64,000 nucleotides of DNA from assembly GCA_046343015.1 (NCBI GenBank), contig JBKDOL010000068.1:59569-123568 (forward strand), read 5' to 3'. The translations under genes were made by a program, and so were the position numbers. The notes beneath the pieces are model-generated. The model was not told the DNA's origin, did no database searches, and worked only from the letters and a program-made list of their open reading frames with translations. Below are positions 1 through 8,956 of the stretch, piece after piece. This DNA is from BJ22 sp021298375 (lineage in GTDB: Bacteria; Planctomycetota; Planctomycetia; Pirellulales; Pirellulaceae). How positions within the stretch are numbered: position 1 is the stretch's first letter; each line of letters opens with the position of its first letter.

Positions 1-240
1 GACGAAACGTGGAGCGGCGCGGGACGAGTTGGGGAGTGGGAATGGCCGCTTTCTGAGCTGTGAAAACGAGATTTGGCCGCTTTGACAGGGCCATTTGCAG
101 CGATTCGGATTACCCTATGCAGTTCTCGCCTCGTGCCGATGGCGGTCGCCGCGGTTGGAGCAGGCCGTTGAAAATTGGCGAGAAAACCGTATCTTATTCC
201 AAGGCCGGTGGCAATCGACGATTGCCGACCGTTTCCCCAT
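1..240. other. Left edge, no gene supported
   Basis: No convincing coding region is seen before the tRNA. Frame 1 is open from the window edge to a TGA at 61-63 and could be the last 20 codons of a gene that starts outside the window, but the residues are not recognisable. No promoter for the tRNA could be assigned with confidence. Confidence 0.4.
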
Positions 241-313
241 GCGTCCGTAGCTCAATGGATAGAGCATCAGTCTTCGGAACTGAGGGTTGCAGGTTCGAGT
301 CCTGCCGGGCGTG
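241..313 (+). tRNA. tRNA-Arg, anticodon UCG
   Basis: A full cloverleaf can be folded. The acceptor stem pairs GCGTCCG with CGGGCGT, with G-U pairs. The D arm is GCTC/GAGC. The anticodon stem TCAGT/ACTGA encloses the loop CTTCGGA with anticodon TCG at 274-276, reading CGA (Arg). The T arm GCAGG-TTCGAGT-CCTGC is canonical. The discriminator is G, and CCA is not encoded (CTA follows). A weak hairpin GTGGGA/TCCCAC lies downstream at 333-354 but has no clean T-run. Confidence 0.93.
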
Positions 314-804
314 CTAAATACCTCACAGTTTCGTGGGAAAATCAATTATCCCACTGCAGCCTCTTCCTTTTCAGGGCGGCTCTCGCGGCCCCTGCCCCCC
401 CGCTCCCTGCCTTTCGGCAGTTTTTGCCCCACTTTACTCCGGCTTGCACGGTTAACTGTGCAGAGCGGTCAACTTTCTTCCATCGCGGGCAACTGTCCAT
501 CGCGGTGACTCACACGTCCGGGGGCATCAGTAGCGACGCACAGCTCGCTAACAGCAGACCGGGTAGCCAACGGAGACAAGGTACCAAACGGCGACTTGGT
601 ACTCTCTGTCGCTCAAAAACCAGCCGGCATTTTCTCCCGCCCTCCCGCTCCCGAAGGGTTTCATTGCGGTTCTGTACAGTCCTGCCGCGTCCAATCAGCC
701 ATTCAAACCAAGACCAGAAATGCGTAGACCCAGCGAACGGGTCGGTCGCTGGGTCTCGCAAAGAATTCAAGGTGGCTCACGGTCAGCAAGAAGGCTCGAC
801 CGGT
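314..804. other. Gap without a supported gene
   Basis: Between tRNA-Arg and the end of the Cys-rich gene. Overlapping open frames here have no ribosome binding site and no protein-like composition. Apart from the weak hairpin at 333-354 I see nothing. Confidence 0.5.
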
Positions 805-1281
805 CTACCAACAGCTGCGATGGCCACACAGCCCGCCAAACAATCCGCCGCGGAATAAGCCACACCCACCCAGGCAACTCGACCTCGGCACCGAAACCGG
901 ACGACAGGCGACCAAGGGAGCGACCGGCCGATAACAGGGCACGCGGACGGCGTACGTGCGGCAGACCGTGTAGGGAACTCGCTGCACACAGCGCACGTAA
1001 CGGGTCTCCGGGCAGCTCTTCACCCGGCAGACACCGCATTCATCGCGATACGTCACGCGTTTCATCGTCGTCACCGGTCGGCAGGTAACGACCGTCTTGT
1101 AACAAGTCACATTCCGCCGAACGTACTGAGTGGTGTAGGTCGGCGTGACACAGACGGGCGCGGCAACGCAGCAAGTTGCCGGCTGGCGGCAAGCAGCCCG
1201 GCCGCATCGGCCACAAGCCTCGGCAAGGCCAGTCAACGAGATGAGTACCAGAAAAACGACAGGTAGAACGATCCGATGCAT
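805..1281 (-). CDS. Secreted Cys-rich protein of the planctomycete YTV type
   Basis: A 158-residue protein with an N-terminal signal peptide (hydrophobic stretch about residues 4-20, likely cleaved near AEA) and then 19 cysteines in a small, basic, Val/Tyr/Arg-rich chain. The segment VPYTVCR and the surrounding V-C/Y-V pattern resemble the YTV repeats described in Rhodopirellula proteins. The C-terminus turns Gly-rich (GGLFGGLCGHRSC). The start is fixed by AAGGAG eight bases upstream of the ATG at 1281. It is probably exported and either disulfide-crosslinked or metal-binding; no enzymatic motif is visible. Planctomycete cell-envelope proteins are often Cys-rich, so a structural role is plausible but only inferred. 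Confidence 0.75.
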   Translation of the reverse strand: MHRIVLPVVFLVLISLTGLAEACGRCGRAACRQPATCCVAAPVCVTPTYTTQYVRRNVTCYKTVVTCRPVTTMKRVTYRDECGVCRVKSCPETRYVRCVQRVPYTVCRTYAVRVPCYRPVAPLVACRPVSVPRSSCLGGCGLFRGGLFGGLCGHRSCW

Positions 1282-1944
1282 GTTGGGTCTCCTTAGTTGC
1301 AATCGAGATACAGAGCGTAATCAGCGGTCGCAGGCGAGCGATTCCTCCCGGAAAACTGCGTACTGGCGGGCGGCAACTCGGACGGTTACCCAGCCAGTCG
1401 CGCTCAAGTTCACGCCGGCGAATTGCCTCACCGGCCTCCCCCGCCAACAGGTCTTCGCGTGAGCCAGCAAAGGAGTGACATCCCAGGCCCCGGAACAGAT
1501 CCGGGGCAGCGACACCAGCTTCCCTGCCGTTTGTGTCTGGCCCCGCGACCAACGAACTTGCCCCAGCTTAACAAATTGCCATCAGCCTAAAAACCGGGGC
1601 AAAGAGCGGGCGAGACTTCTTTGGGCCTGGCCCGGACGAAAATCCAATCCGGATAAACATCCAGCCCCGGGCACCGGGCTGCCTCGCCGGAGCTGGCCAC
1701 TGCGACCCGGCTCATTTCAGCCACCGAATATCGCCAAAATTCGCTGACTTCGCCCAGCCAAAAGCAAACGCTAGCCAAAAGCAAACGCCAGCCAAAAGCA
1801 AACGCTCAGCGAGCAACGCACACCACCAGAACTCGAGGGGCCCAGCCAACGACAGCGGCCCTCCCCCGCGCCTTCCGCTCCGGCTAGGAAAATTGACACG
1901 GCAAGCTAGTCGGTGCGTTAGATTCAGCCTCCGCGGGACGCAGC
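1282..1944. other. Gap with a short tandem repeat
   Basis: A 663-base stretch upstream of the Cys-rich gene. The only structure seen is the three-copy 17-bp repeat at 1756-1805. Small open frames on both strands lack start signals. Confidence 0.5.
1756..1805. repeat. Tandem repeat, 3 x 17 bp
   Basis: The 16-base core AGCCAAAAGCAAACGC occurs at 1756-1771, 1773-1788 and 1790-1805, separated by single variable bases, with no mismatch in the core. It is non-coding and A-rich compared with its surroundings. Confidence 0.95.
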
Positions 1945-3168
1945 TTACTTGCGGCTTCTCAATGCTTCCAAGGCAGCTGGCAGCGAGGGGTCAATCACCC
2001 CGAACGCTCCGCGGCCATTGGCGTCGATCCGGTTTTCACAATCCTTCCTGATCTGCTCAACATCGGCATCCCAGTAGACAGCTTTCTCAGCCGGGGTCGC
2101 GGGAGCCTGATAAGGTCGGATGATTCGAAAACCGGCACCGAGTGCGGGGCTGGTGGTAAACCACCAAGGGCTCCGCGGGAAATTCGGATCCTCACTCTTC
2201 CATTCATCATCATGCGAGCGCATTCGCGCCGCGCTCCGGCAATCCTCAGCATCGAGTTCCCAGGAACCTCCCCGCAAGACGCGTGGAAAGAGTTTGGTCG
2301 GCTTCTCCCAAGCGTCCGCTACCGAGATACTTTTGCCAGCGTGTCGCGCGTAGCCATTTTCGCTGTAACCATCGAGGACCCATTCGGCCACATTCCCATA
2401 CATGTCGTGCAGGCCCCAGGGATTGGCCCGCTTCTTGCCGACCGTGTGCCGTTCGTCGTCCGAGTTGTCGGCAATCCAGGCGTGCTTTTTCAAATCCTTC
2501 GGATCATCGCCGAAATAGTAAGCGGTGGTCGTACCGGCGCGGCAGGCGTATTCCCACTCCGCCTCGGTAGGGAGTCGATAAAAGTCCTCGTTCAACAGAC
2601 TGAGGTACTTGGTGTACTGCTTGGCGGCAAACTGGGAAATGGTAGCCGCAGGTTGGTCGGGTTCCTCTCCCGCCTCGAACGTGAAGCTGGGGTCATAGAG
2701 GGACGAGGGAGCGGTAACGACCTGGTCCATCTGCTCGCGGTTGACCGTCCGAAGCGACTTTTGCTGAAACTGCTTGAAGGCCGCATCGAGGTCCATGAAG
2801 GTCATGTATTCGGCCCAGGTGACTTCGTGCTTGCCCATCCAGAATGGTTCGATCGTCACTTCGAACTGCGGCCCTTCATCCGCGCGGCGTTCGGCCTCGG
2901 AGTCGGGGCTGCCCATTTTGAACGTTCCGCCCGGGATCGGCACCATCTCAAACTCGACGTCAGTTCCAGGAATTTTCGCGGTGTAGGGAACCATGAAACC
3001 GCCCGGGACTTCAACGCTCGGGCCTTCTGCCGGCTTGGTTTTGGAAAATCCGAGCCGTTCACTGGTAGCGGCTGCATCTTGAGCCGAGAGCCAGTTCGCC
3101 ATTAAGCAGGCGCAAACGAAAATCAACCCCAAGCAATCACGTCGAAAAATTGTCATCGTACCGTACAT
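1945..3168 (-). CDS. Secreted SUMF1/FGE-family protein
   Basis: A 407-residue exported protein of the formylglycine-generating-enzyme-like family. An N-terminal signal peptide (about residues 1-30, ending near LSAQDA) is followed by the FGE fold: FEMVPIPGGTFKMGS, then EVTWAEYMTFM, RLPTEAEWEYACRAG, GLHDMYGNVAEWV, RVLRGGSW and a terminal GFRIIRP. The active site of true FGE has a cysteine pair after the GGS motif. Here only one Cys (AEDCRSAAR) is present in that segment, so oxidation of sulfatase cysteines is unlikely; many planctomycete members are like this. The start at 3168 is chosen for AGGA just upstream and the signal peptide; ATG at 3156 is an alternative. It lies 85 bp downstream of the asparaginase gene on the same strand, so co-transcription is possible. 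Confidence 0.85.
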   Translation of the reverse strand: MYGTMTIFRRDCLGLIFVCACLMANWLSAQDAAATSERLGFSKTKPAEGPSVEVPGGFMVPYTAKIPGTDVEFEMVPIPGGTFKMGSPDSEAERRADEGPQFEVTIEPFWMGKHEVTWAEYMTFMDLDAAFKQFQQKSLRTVNREQMDQVVTAPSSLYDPSFTFEAGEEPDQPAATISQFAAKQYTKYLSLLNEDFYRLPTEAEWEYACRAGTTTAYYFGDDPKDLKKHAWIADNSDDERHTVGKKRANPWGLHDMYGNVAEWVLDGYSENGYARHAGKSISVADAWEKPTKLFPRVLRGGSWELDAEDCRSAARMRSHDDEWKSEDPNFPRSPWWFTTSPALGAGFRIIRPYQAPATPAEKAVYWDADVEQIRKDCENRIDANGRGAFGVIDPSLPAALEALRSRK

Positions 3169-3253
3169 TCTTTTCCTGAACGAAAACCGGCCCAAACCGG
3201 AACAAAGCTTCACATTCAAACCGGAGGTCTCTGCAAGCCTCCCACCCTGCTGA

Positions 3254-4279
3254 TTATAGCTTGCCATCCGTCAGCTCGCCCACCAGATTGACGCCCACCA
3301 ATCGTTTGATTTCAGCCAGCGGCAACTCGCGGCTGAACAGATGGAACAGTTTGGCGATCGCAGCCTCGATCGTCATGTCGGCTCCGCTGACCACGCCACA
3401 ATCCGCCAATGCTCTTCCAGCCGCGTAGGCCGCCTGCGAGACGGCACCGTGGCGACACTGCGTGCAAGTGACAATCACAGTACCTGCATCGGCCGCCTCG
3501 CGAAGGACGCGAAGAAACTCCGCATTGCTCGCCGGCCCGTTACCGACGCCGTAGGATTCAAGGATCAAGGCCCGCAGTGGTCGCTGCAGCAAGTTGCGCA
3601 AAACATCGACACTCATGCCGGGAAACAGGCGAAAAGTCGCCAGCTCAACCGGATCCAGGGGAGCGACTCGCAGCGGCTCACTCGCCGATCCGGTCGGTCG
3701 GCGAATTCGGTCCTCATGCAATTCAATACTCGTCTCGGCCAAAGCGAGGGGCGGATAATTCGGCGAGTCAAACGCATCCAATCGGCTGGCGCTCGCTTTG
3801 GTGGTGCGGCAGCCACGCAGCAGCATCTCGCCAAAGAACACTCCGACCTCCGGCACGGGATAGTCGGCGGCAAACATCATCGCCGTCTTGAGATTTTCCC
3901 GCGCGTCATTCCGGACCTGCCCCAGCGGAAGCTGAGACCCAGTCAGAATTACAGGCTTGGCCAAATTCGGCAACATGAACGCGAGGGCTGAAGCCGTGTA
4001 CGCCATCGTATCGGTGCCGTGCAACACGACGAATCCGTCGAAGTGCTGATAGCCCTCGGCAATATTGTGAGCAATTTGTCGCCAGTGCACCGGCGTCATG
4101 TCGGCCGAGTCGATCACCGGTTCATATTCCGTAATCGCGTAGTCAGGCATCGGCGACTCGGCCAACTCCTGCATCTTCATCATCAACCGAGCCAGATATC
4201 CGGGCTCGGGAACCAGTCCCTGCGGGGACAATCGCATGCCGATCGTTCCTCCGGTGTTGATGATGCAAACGCGTTTCAT
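3254..4279 (-). CDS. ansA: L-asparaginase, type I (cytosolic)
   Basis: Hydrolyses L-asparagine to aspartate and ammonia. The 341-residue chain opens with INTGGTIGM, carrying the nucleophilic threonine of the family, and has the second signature VVLHGTDTMAYTASAL (Thr-Asp of the active site) near residue 85. ILTGSQLP and RNDARENL follow, as in type I enzymes. No signal peptide is present, consistent with a cytosolic enzyme. The start at MKRVCIINTGG was chosen because residues upstream do not match the family; the upstream GGGAAA is only a fair ribosome site. The SUMF1-like gene follows on the same strand. Confidence 0.9.
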   Translation of the reverse strand: MKRVCIINTGGTIGMRLSPQGLVPEPGYLARLMMKMQELAESPMPDYAITEYEPVIDSADMTPVHWRQIAHNIAEGYQHFDGFVVLHGTDTMAYTASALAFMLPNLAKPVILTGSQLPLGQVRNDARENLKTAMMFAADYPVPEVGVFFGEMLLRGCRTTKASASRLDAFDSPNYPPLALAETSIELHEDRIRRPTGSASEPLRVAPLDPVELATFRLFPGMSVDVLRNLLQRPLRALILESYGVGNGPASNAEFLRVLREAADAGTVIVTCTQCRHGAVSQAAYAAGRALADCGVVSGADMTIEAAIAKLFHLFSRELPLAEIKRLVGVNLVGELTDGKL

Positions 4280-4597
4280 GGTTTCCCAGTTTTTCGAGAT
4301 CGGTTCCGGTTCAGATGGATATGCCCAGCCCTCGCAAGCCACCCAACTTCACCGAAAACCGGTTGAAGAAGCAATGGGTGACACCAGCAGCCCGCCCCAC
4401 CGTCTTTGATTTTCTCGTCAGCTGCGCTGGCTCGGGAATCCGCATTGTAGAGTCTTGACCGGTGACCGGTAATCCGCGAGCTTGATAGAGTTTGATTGGA
4501 TGATCACCGCCGCCGCTTTGCGATTTCCCTGACGCCAAGTTCCACCGGGCCACTTTCTCAGGGCCTCACTCTCTCTTTTTTCAGCAGGACCGAGCCG
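4280..4597. other. Divergent promoter gap
   Basis: A 318-base region between the divergently transcribed asparaginase and DUF3467-like genes. It should hold both promoters, but I could not identify convincing -35/-10 pairs. No repeat or RNA gene is seen. Confidence 0.4.
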
Positions 4598-4927
4598 ATG
4601 ACTGAACAAGCCAACTCCAACCAGAACCGACCGCTGACTTTGGACGAGTCCAAAGCCCAGAGTTGCTACGCCAATTTCTGCCGCGTCACCGGGAGTCCGG
4701 AAGAGGTGATTATCGATTTTGGCATAAACGCTTATCCGCTCGGAGCGTCGGCGAAGCCAGTCGAAGTCAGCCAGCGGATTGTGGTCAACTTTTACACGGC
4801 CAAGCGTTTGCTGGGGGCGTTGTACCAGACGATCCAGCGGCACGAAGAGGTGTTCGGTCCGATCGAGGTCGACGTCCAAAAGCGAGTCCGCTCTCGGGAC
4901 GCCGGCTCGATGAGTGGCCAGGCCTGA
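4598..4927 (+). CDS. DUF3467-like small protein
   Basis: A 109-residue cytosolic protein. The segment CYANFCRVTGSPEEVIIDFG, followed by RIVVNFYTAKRLLGALYQTI and a final EVFGPIEVDVQKR, matches the general layout of the small DUF3467 family. It has no signal peptide or membrane segment. The start at MTEQANS has AGGA about ten bases upstream; earlier in-frame codons are not protein-like. The function of the family is unknown. It stands alone, 234 bp before pgk and on the same strand. Confidence 0.75.
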   Translation: MTEQANSNQNRPLTLDESKAQSCYANFCRVTGSPEEVIIDFGINAYPLGASAKPVEVSQRIVVNFYTAKRLLGALYQTIQRHEEVFGPIEVDVQKRVRSRDAGSMSGQA

Positions 4928-5161
4928 TGTTCCAATCCAGATTTTCGCGTGCGGTCCTCAGGCGGTATGCTCATAAGCTCGACGCCGATTCGCTCGACGC
5001 CCACCAGCTCGACCGCAACCCGCTGCTCAGTTAACCGCCCTTTCCGATTTGCGGCGGTCAATGGAACGCAGCCCCATTTTGGGGCAGTGCCGTTCGCGTC
5101 CTGTCGCTTTCCGTAGAAACCGATCTTTGAGTTTTTTCTCCTTTGTTTGTTGAGTTGTTCC

Positions 5162-6346
5162 ATGCCGAAGAAGAATATCAGCCAAGTCGATGTTGCCGGT
5201 AAAAAAGTTCTGATCCGCGTCGATTTCAATGTGCCGCTGGATGACCAGCAGCGAATTACCGACGATCGCCGCATCGAAATGGCTCTGCCGTCGATCCGCT
5301 CCGTGCTCGACCGGGGCGGCAGCGTGATTCTGATCAGCCACCTCGGGCGCCCTGACGGCGCTCCGGACCCCGCCTACAGTACCGCCCCTACGGCTCGGCG
5401 ATTGGCCGAGTTGCTGGGACGGCCAGTCCAGTTCGCCAGCGATACTGTCGGTCCGGACGCGCAAGCCAAGTCGGCAGCCCTCAAGCCCGGCGACGCCCTG
5501 GTGCTCGAGAACCTGCGATTCCAGCCCGGCGAGAAAAAGGGAGACCCCGCTTTTGCCCAAGCACTCGCCAACATGGCGGACGTCTACTGCAACGATGCCT
5601 TCGGAACCTGTCACCGCAAGGACGCGTCCATGGTCGCTGTGCCGCAAGCGATGGCGGGCAAGCCGCGCGTGGTTGGCTTCCTCGTGGAAAAGGAAGTCAA
5701 GTACCTCAGCGATGTGATTCGCAACCCCGCCCGGCCGTTCGTCGCGATCCTTGGCGGAGCCAAAGTCTCCGACAAGATCAACGTGATCGCCAACCTGCTG
5801 GAAGTCTGCGACCGCGTGCTGATCGGCGGCGCGATGGCTTATACGTTTGCACTTGCCCAGGGCGGACAAGTTGGCGACAGCCTGGTCGAGCCGGACAAGG
5901 TCCCGCTCGCCAAGGAACTGCTGGCGAAGGCCGGGGACAAATTGGCCCTGCCGGTCGACACTCATTGCGGTGACAAGTTCGCGGCCGACTGCCAAAAACA
6001 AATCTTCCCCACGACGGCGATCCCCGCCGGTTACAGCGGTTTTGATATCGGCCCTCAGACGATCGAGAAGTTCGCCCGCCTGATCGCCGACGCAAAAACA
6101 GTCGTCTGGAACGGCCCGATGGGCGTCTTTGAAATGCCGCCCTTCGACGCAGGCACGCGGGCCGTCGCGCAAGCAATTGCCGACAGCGCCGCGACGAGCA
6201 TCATCGGCGGCGGCGACAGCGCTGCGGCGATTGCCCAACTCGGCTTTGAAGACCAGGTAACGCACGTCAGCACCGGCGGCGGCGCCAGTCTCGAGATGCT
6301 CGAGGGGAAAAAGTTCGCAGCCGTCGAACTGCTGGACGAGGCCTAG
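5162..6346 (+). CDS. pgk: Phosphoglycerate kinase
   Basis: Glycolysis/gluconeogenesis: transfers phosphate between 1,3-bisphosphoglycerate and ADP. The protein is 394 residues, the usual length. Signatures in order: RVDFNVPLD near residue 20, VILISHLGRPDG near 60, ENLRFQPGEKKGD, FVAILGGAKVSDKINVI near 200, VWNGPMGVFE near 320, and the nucleotide-binding GGGDSAAAI near 350. The start at MPKKNISQVDV aligns with the family; there is no strong Shine-Dalgarno sequence. It is monocistronic here and convergent with the CBS gene. With pckA at 12.6 kb it marks central carbon metabolism. Confidence 0.97.
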   Translation: MPKKNISQVDVAGKKVLIRVDFNVPLDDQQRITDDRRIEMALPSIRSVLDRGGSVILISHLGRPDGAPDPAYSTAPTARRLAELLGRPVQFASDTVGPDAQAKSAALKPGDALVLENLRFQPGEKKGDPAFAQALANMADVYCNDAFGTCHRKDASMVAVPQAMAGKPRVVGFLVEKEVKYLSDVIRNPARPFVAILGGAKVSDKINVIANLLEVCDRVLIGGAMAYTFALAQGGQVGDSLVEPDKVPLAKELLAKAGDKLALPVDTHCGDKFAADCQKQIFPTTAIPAGYSGFDIGPQTIEKFARLIADAKTVVWNGPMGVFEMPPFDAGTRAVAQAIADSAATSIIGGGDSAAAIAQLGFEDQVTHVSTGGGASLEMLEGKKFAAVELLDEA

Positions 6347-6509
6347 CAAGTCGGTTTGCACCAGCAGCGGCCCGAATGCGAAAAAAGAATGGCTGACCGG
6401 CACCGTTGGGAAGTCGGGGGGGCCTGGTCGCCGCCCTCTGCGATCCTAAGTTCCTACGTTCCTGCGCTCCAAGCGGATGGGGTGAGTCAGGCGACCGTTC
6501 GCCGTAGGC

Positions 6510-6899
6510 TTAACGCCGCATCAGGCTTCGCAGCACGTCGCGGCGACTGATGACGCCGACCGGGCGACCGTTCTCCATCACTGGCAGGTGCCGTACGCGA
6601 TGCAGCAGGAACGTCTCGATCAACCCCTCAATCGTTTCGCGGACGTCGACGCTGGCGAATTGACGCTGCATGTGCAGACTGATCGGGTGCGCTCTCAATT
6701 GAGGGTCGAAGGCTGGCGCCAGGAGCGATGACTCGGAAACCAAGCCGACCATTCGCCCCTGTTGATCGACAATCAGGAGCGTCGAGACGTCGCGCTCGAT
6801 CATCAAGTCGATTATTTTCCCCACCGTCCAGTCCGGCGCGGCGGTGAGTGGAGGAGCAGACATCAATTCTCGAATCGAATCGGTGGAAGTGAGCGTCAT
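6510..6899 (-). CDS. CBS-pair domain protein
   Basis: A 129-residue protein made of two CBS motifs and little else: residues about 10-65 (TVGKIIDLMIERDVSTLLIVD...GLVSESSLL) and 75-128 (DVRETIEGLIETFLLHRVRHLPVMENGRPVGVISRRDVLRSL). Stand-alone CBS pairs bind adenine nucleotides and regulate partner proteins; no partner is encoded next to it. The start at 6899 is supported by GGAGAGG eight bases upstream. Confidence 0.88.
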   Translation of the reverse strand: MTLTSTDSIRELMSAPPLTAAPDWTVGKIIDLMIERDVSTLLIVDQQGRMVGLVSESSLLAPAFDPQLRAHPISLHMQRQFASVDVRETIEGLIETFLLHRVRHLPVMENGRPVGVISRRDVLRSLMRR

Positions 6900-7251
6900 G
6901 AGGCTGCCTCTCCAGGGAAATCTCAAACAATGACCAAGTTAGAGAACTCAAAGGCTCAAGGTTGCAAGTGCTCAGGCGTGAGCAGGTTTGAACCGCAGGG
7001 ATAACCGTGATTCCGAGCAGGAAGTAATCCGGAAAAAGAGGAGCGGGATTGCGGTCCTTGGGTTCGCTGCCCGGCCCCTTTAAAAGCCTATTTCACCCCG
7101 GCCGCGCGAGTCTGAATTTCGGGGATAATTTCGGCGAATTTCAATTTCCCCCCGGAATCTGCGCCCTGGAACTGCCAAACTCCCCCTGCGACCTGCGTTG
7201 GGGCATGTGGCATTCCTCCCAACCCGCAGGATTGCCGGGTAAAACTCGGGG
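6900..7251. other. Gap without a supported gene
   Basis: A 352-base stretch between the CBS gene and the end of the acyltransferase gene. I see no repeat, RNA or coding region in it. Confidence 0.45.
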
Positions 7252-8499
7252 TCAGCCGCCTTCGGGGCCGGGGGTTCCTTCCGGCAGATAAAGCCGCGAC
7301 TCGGCCTGCAGCCCCTCGAGCATCGACTCCAGTCGCCCTCGCAACTCGCCCATCAACGGGTCTTCTGCGACTTTCCGCTCCCGTTCCCGGGCGACCTCGA
7401 TCGCGGGACCGACCTGGACGATGACTTTCATTTGCCCGTGGACCCGAACATTGTCCGCCAGGTCTTCCTCAAACTTTTCGACCACTTCCAGAATCCGGTC
7501 GACCGAGGGGAAGCGGGTGATGTATTCCGCCGGGTAGCAGTCCACCTGCTGGGCCAGATACGTATCCTCCAGTTGCCTCCATCGTCGCTCCCGCTCGAGC
7601 TCATCTAAAGCCGCTCGGCTGAGGTCAGGAAAAATCTTCATCCTCAGATTTTTGACGCGGATGGCAATTCCGTTCTGGTCCTGGGGCCCGCCCAGCCATT
7701 CCCGCTCCAGTGGCTGAAGCAGGGCATTGACGAGCGATGTCTGCCGTTGCTTGAGGGTCGCCCCCGCCTCAGCCTGGAGGCCGTACTGCAATTCCTGCAA
7801 AGTGAGCAGGGCGTTGCCAACTTTGACAATCCGATCGATGAGCGGCAGCCGTCGACTCGGTTTCCAGGTGAGTCGCTGCTCTATCTCGTCGAGGACCGGG
7901 CGGCAGGCTGATTCCAGATTTCCCTGAAACAGATAACGCAGTGCAACTGGATGCACGACGACCGGTGGAAGCCCCTGCTTCTCCCGACGCTTGGCAGCCG
8001 TCCGAGCGATGAATGCCGGGCCCTCCATCAGCGACAGCAGGAAATCATTGGTGCGGCTGGTGGTTCCCTCGGGGAAGATTAACAGCGGACGTTCCCCCCG
8101 TTCCAGAATTCCGATCGCCTCATCGATTGCCTGCCGGTCGAGCCCCTCGCGATAAACGCTGAAGGCGCCCATCATTCGCAGACGCAGACGATTGAACCAG
8201 CCCTGGTTGAACAAGTGCCAGCTGGCCATGATGTACATTGGGCAGGGCGTCTCGCGGGCGACACAGGCCAGCGCCAGCGGGTCGGACTGCCGGGGATGAT
8301 TCGGGCAAAGCACTATCGCGCGTCCCGCCTGCAACGACTCGCGCAGCAGGTCCAGTTGCCGGCACTCATGGGCAACCACGCCAAAGGCTCGGGCCAGATG
8401 GCGTTCGACAAACCCGCCCGCGAGCAGCCAACGCTGCGGCCAGGCTGTTCGCAGTGGCGGAACAAACTGATACGGCTTTTCAATTAAGTACTTGCGCAC
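7252..8499 (-). CDS. PlsC-type acyltransferase domain protein
   Basis: A 415-residue member of the glycerophospholipid acyltransferase superfamily. The catalytic HX4D motif is NHPRQSDPLAL near residue 67, and the acceptor-binding FPEGTTS is near residue 141. The C-terminal 200 residues have no recognised domain and are rich in Leu, Arg and Glu, probably helical; this makes it longer than typical PlsC (about 240). No signal peptide is seen. It probably acylates a glycerolipid or a related acceptor at the inner membrane; the substrate is not deducible. Last gene of lptD-dgkA-plsC-like, 39 bp after dgkA. The start is a GTG with AAGGGG upstream. Confidence 0.82.
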   Translation of the reverse strand: MRKYLIEKPYQFVPPLRTAWPQRWLLAGGFVERHLARAFGVVAHECRQLDLLRESLQAGRAIVLCPNHPRQSDPLALACVARETPCPMYIMASWHLFNQGWFNRLRLRMMGAFSVYREGLDRQAIDEAIGILERGERPLLIFPEGTTSRTNDFLLSLMEGPAFIARTAAKRREKQGLPPVVVHPVALRYLFQGNLESACRPVLDEIEQRLTWKPSRRLPLIDRIVKVGNALLTLQELQYGLQAEAGATLKQRQTSLVNALLQPLEREWLGGPQDQNGIAIRVKNLRMKIFPDLSRAALDELERERRWRQLEDTYLAQQVDCYPAEYITRFPSVDRILEVVEKFEEDLADNVRVHGQMKVIVQVGPAIEVARERERKVAEDPLMGELRGRLESMLEGLQAESRLYLPEGTPGPEGG

Positions 8500-8538
8500 C
8501 GATCAGCCCCTTGCGATATCGCGGCCGCTTGACATTTT

Positions 8539-8907
8539 TTAATTCAGACCGCACCACAAGCTCCAGAGCCGCGGTCCGAAAACCAGCAAACCAACGGCGA
8601 CCGCCGCAAGCGAACCCGCGAGGACAGCCCCCGCAGCCATATCGAGCGCCCTCTCCACTGCCGGATTCCGGTCTTCGGCAAGCCCTTTCGCCAGCGACTC
8701 CAAAGCGGAATTCGCCAGTTCGAGCGCGAGCACCAGACCGATGGCCAGTGCGAGCACGGCCCATTCCACCAGGGATACCTGAAACCATGCCGCCAAACCG
8801 ACAGCCAAGACGGCGGCCGGCAAGTGCACGGCAAAACTATCTTCGCCCCGGATCCCGCTGAGGACCCCGCGACCAGCCAGTTGGAACTTCCTCACCCACC
8901 GTTTCAT
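8539..8907 (-). CDS. dgkA: Diacylglycerol kinase / undecaprenol kinase (DgkA family)
   Basis: A 122-residue integral membrane kinase with three hydrophobic segments (about residues 30-45, 48-66 and 90-115). The family signature Glu-x-x-Asn-(S/T)-Ala-x-Glu appears as ELANSALESL, and RNPAVERALDMAAGAV follows, matching the metal/ATP-binding residues. It recycles diacylglycerol, or undecaprenol in many bacteria, to the phosphorylated lipid. The start at 8907 has AGGAG nine bases upstream. It sits 49 bp after lptD and 39 bp before the acyltransferase gene, so a single envelope-lipid transcript is likely. Confidence 0.88.
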   Translation of the reverse strand: MKRWVRKFQLAGRGVLSGIRGEDSFAVHLPAAVLAVGLAAWFQVSLVEWAVLALAIGLVLALELANSALESLAKGLAEDRNPAVERALDMAAGAVLAGSLAAVAVGLLVFGPRLWSLWCGLN

Positions 8908-8956
8908 TCACCGCGCTCCTGGGAATGCCTGTGTTCGGCCCACATTCTGGTCCGGC

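Noticed and set aside
175..858. Plus-strand open frame across tRNA-Arg
   Set aside because: It reads through a tRNA gene, has no ribosome site, and shows no protein-like features.
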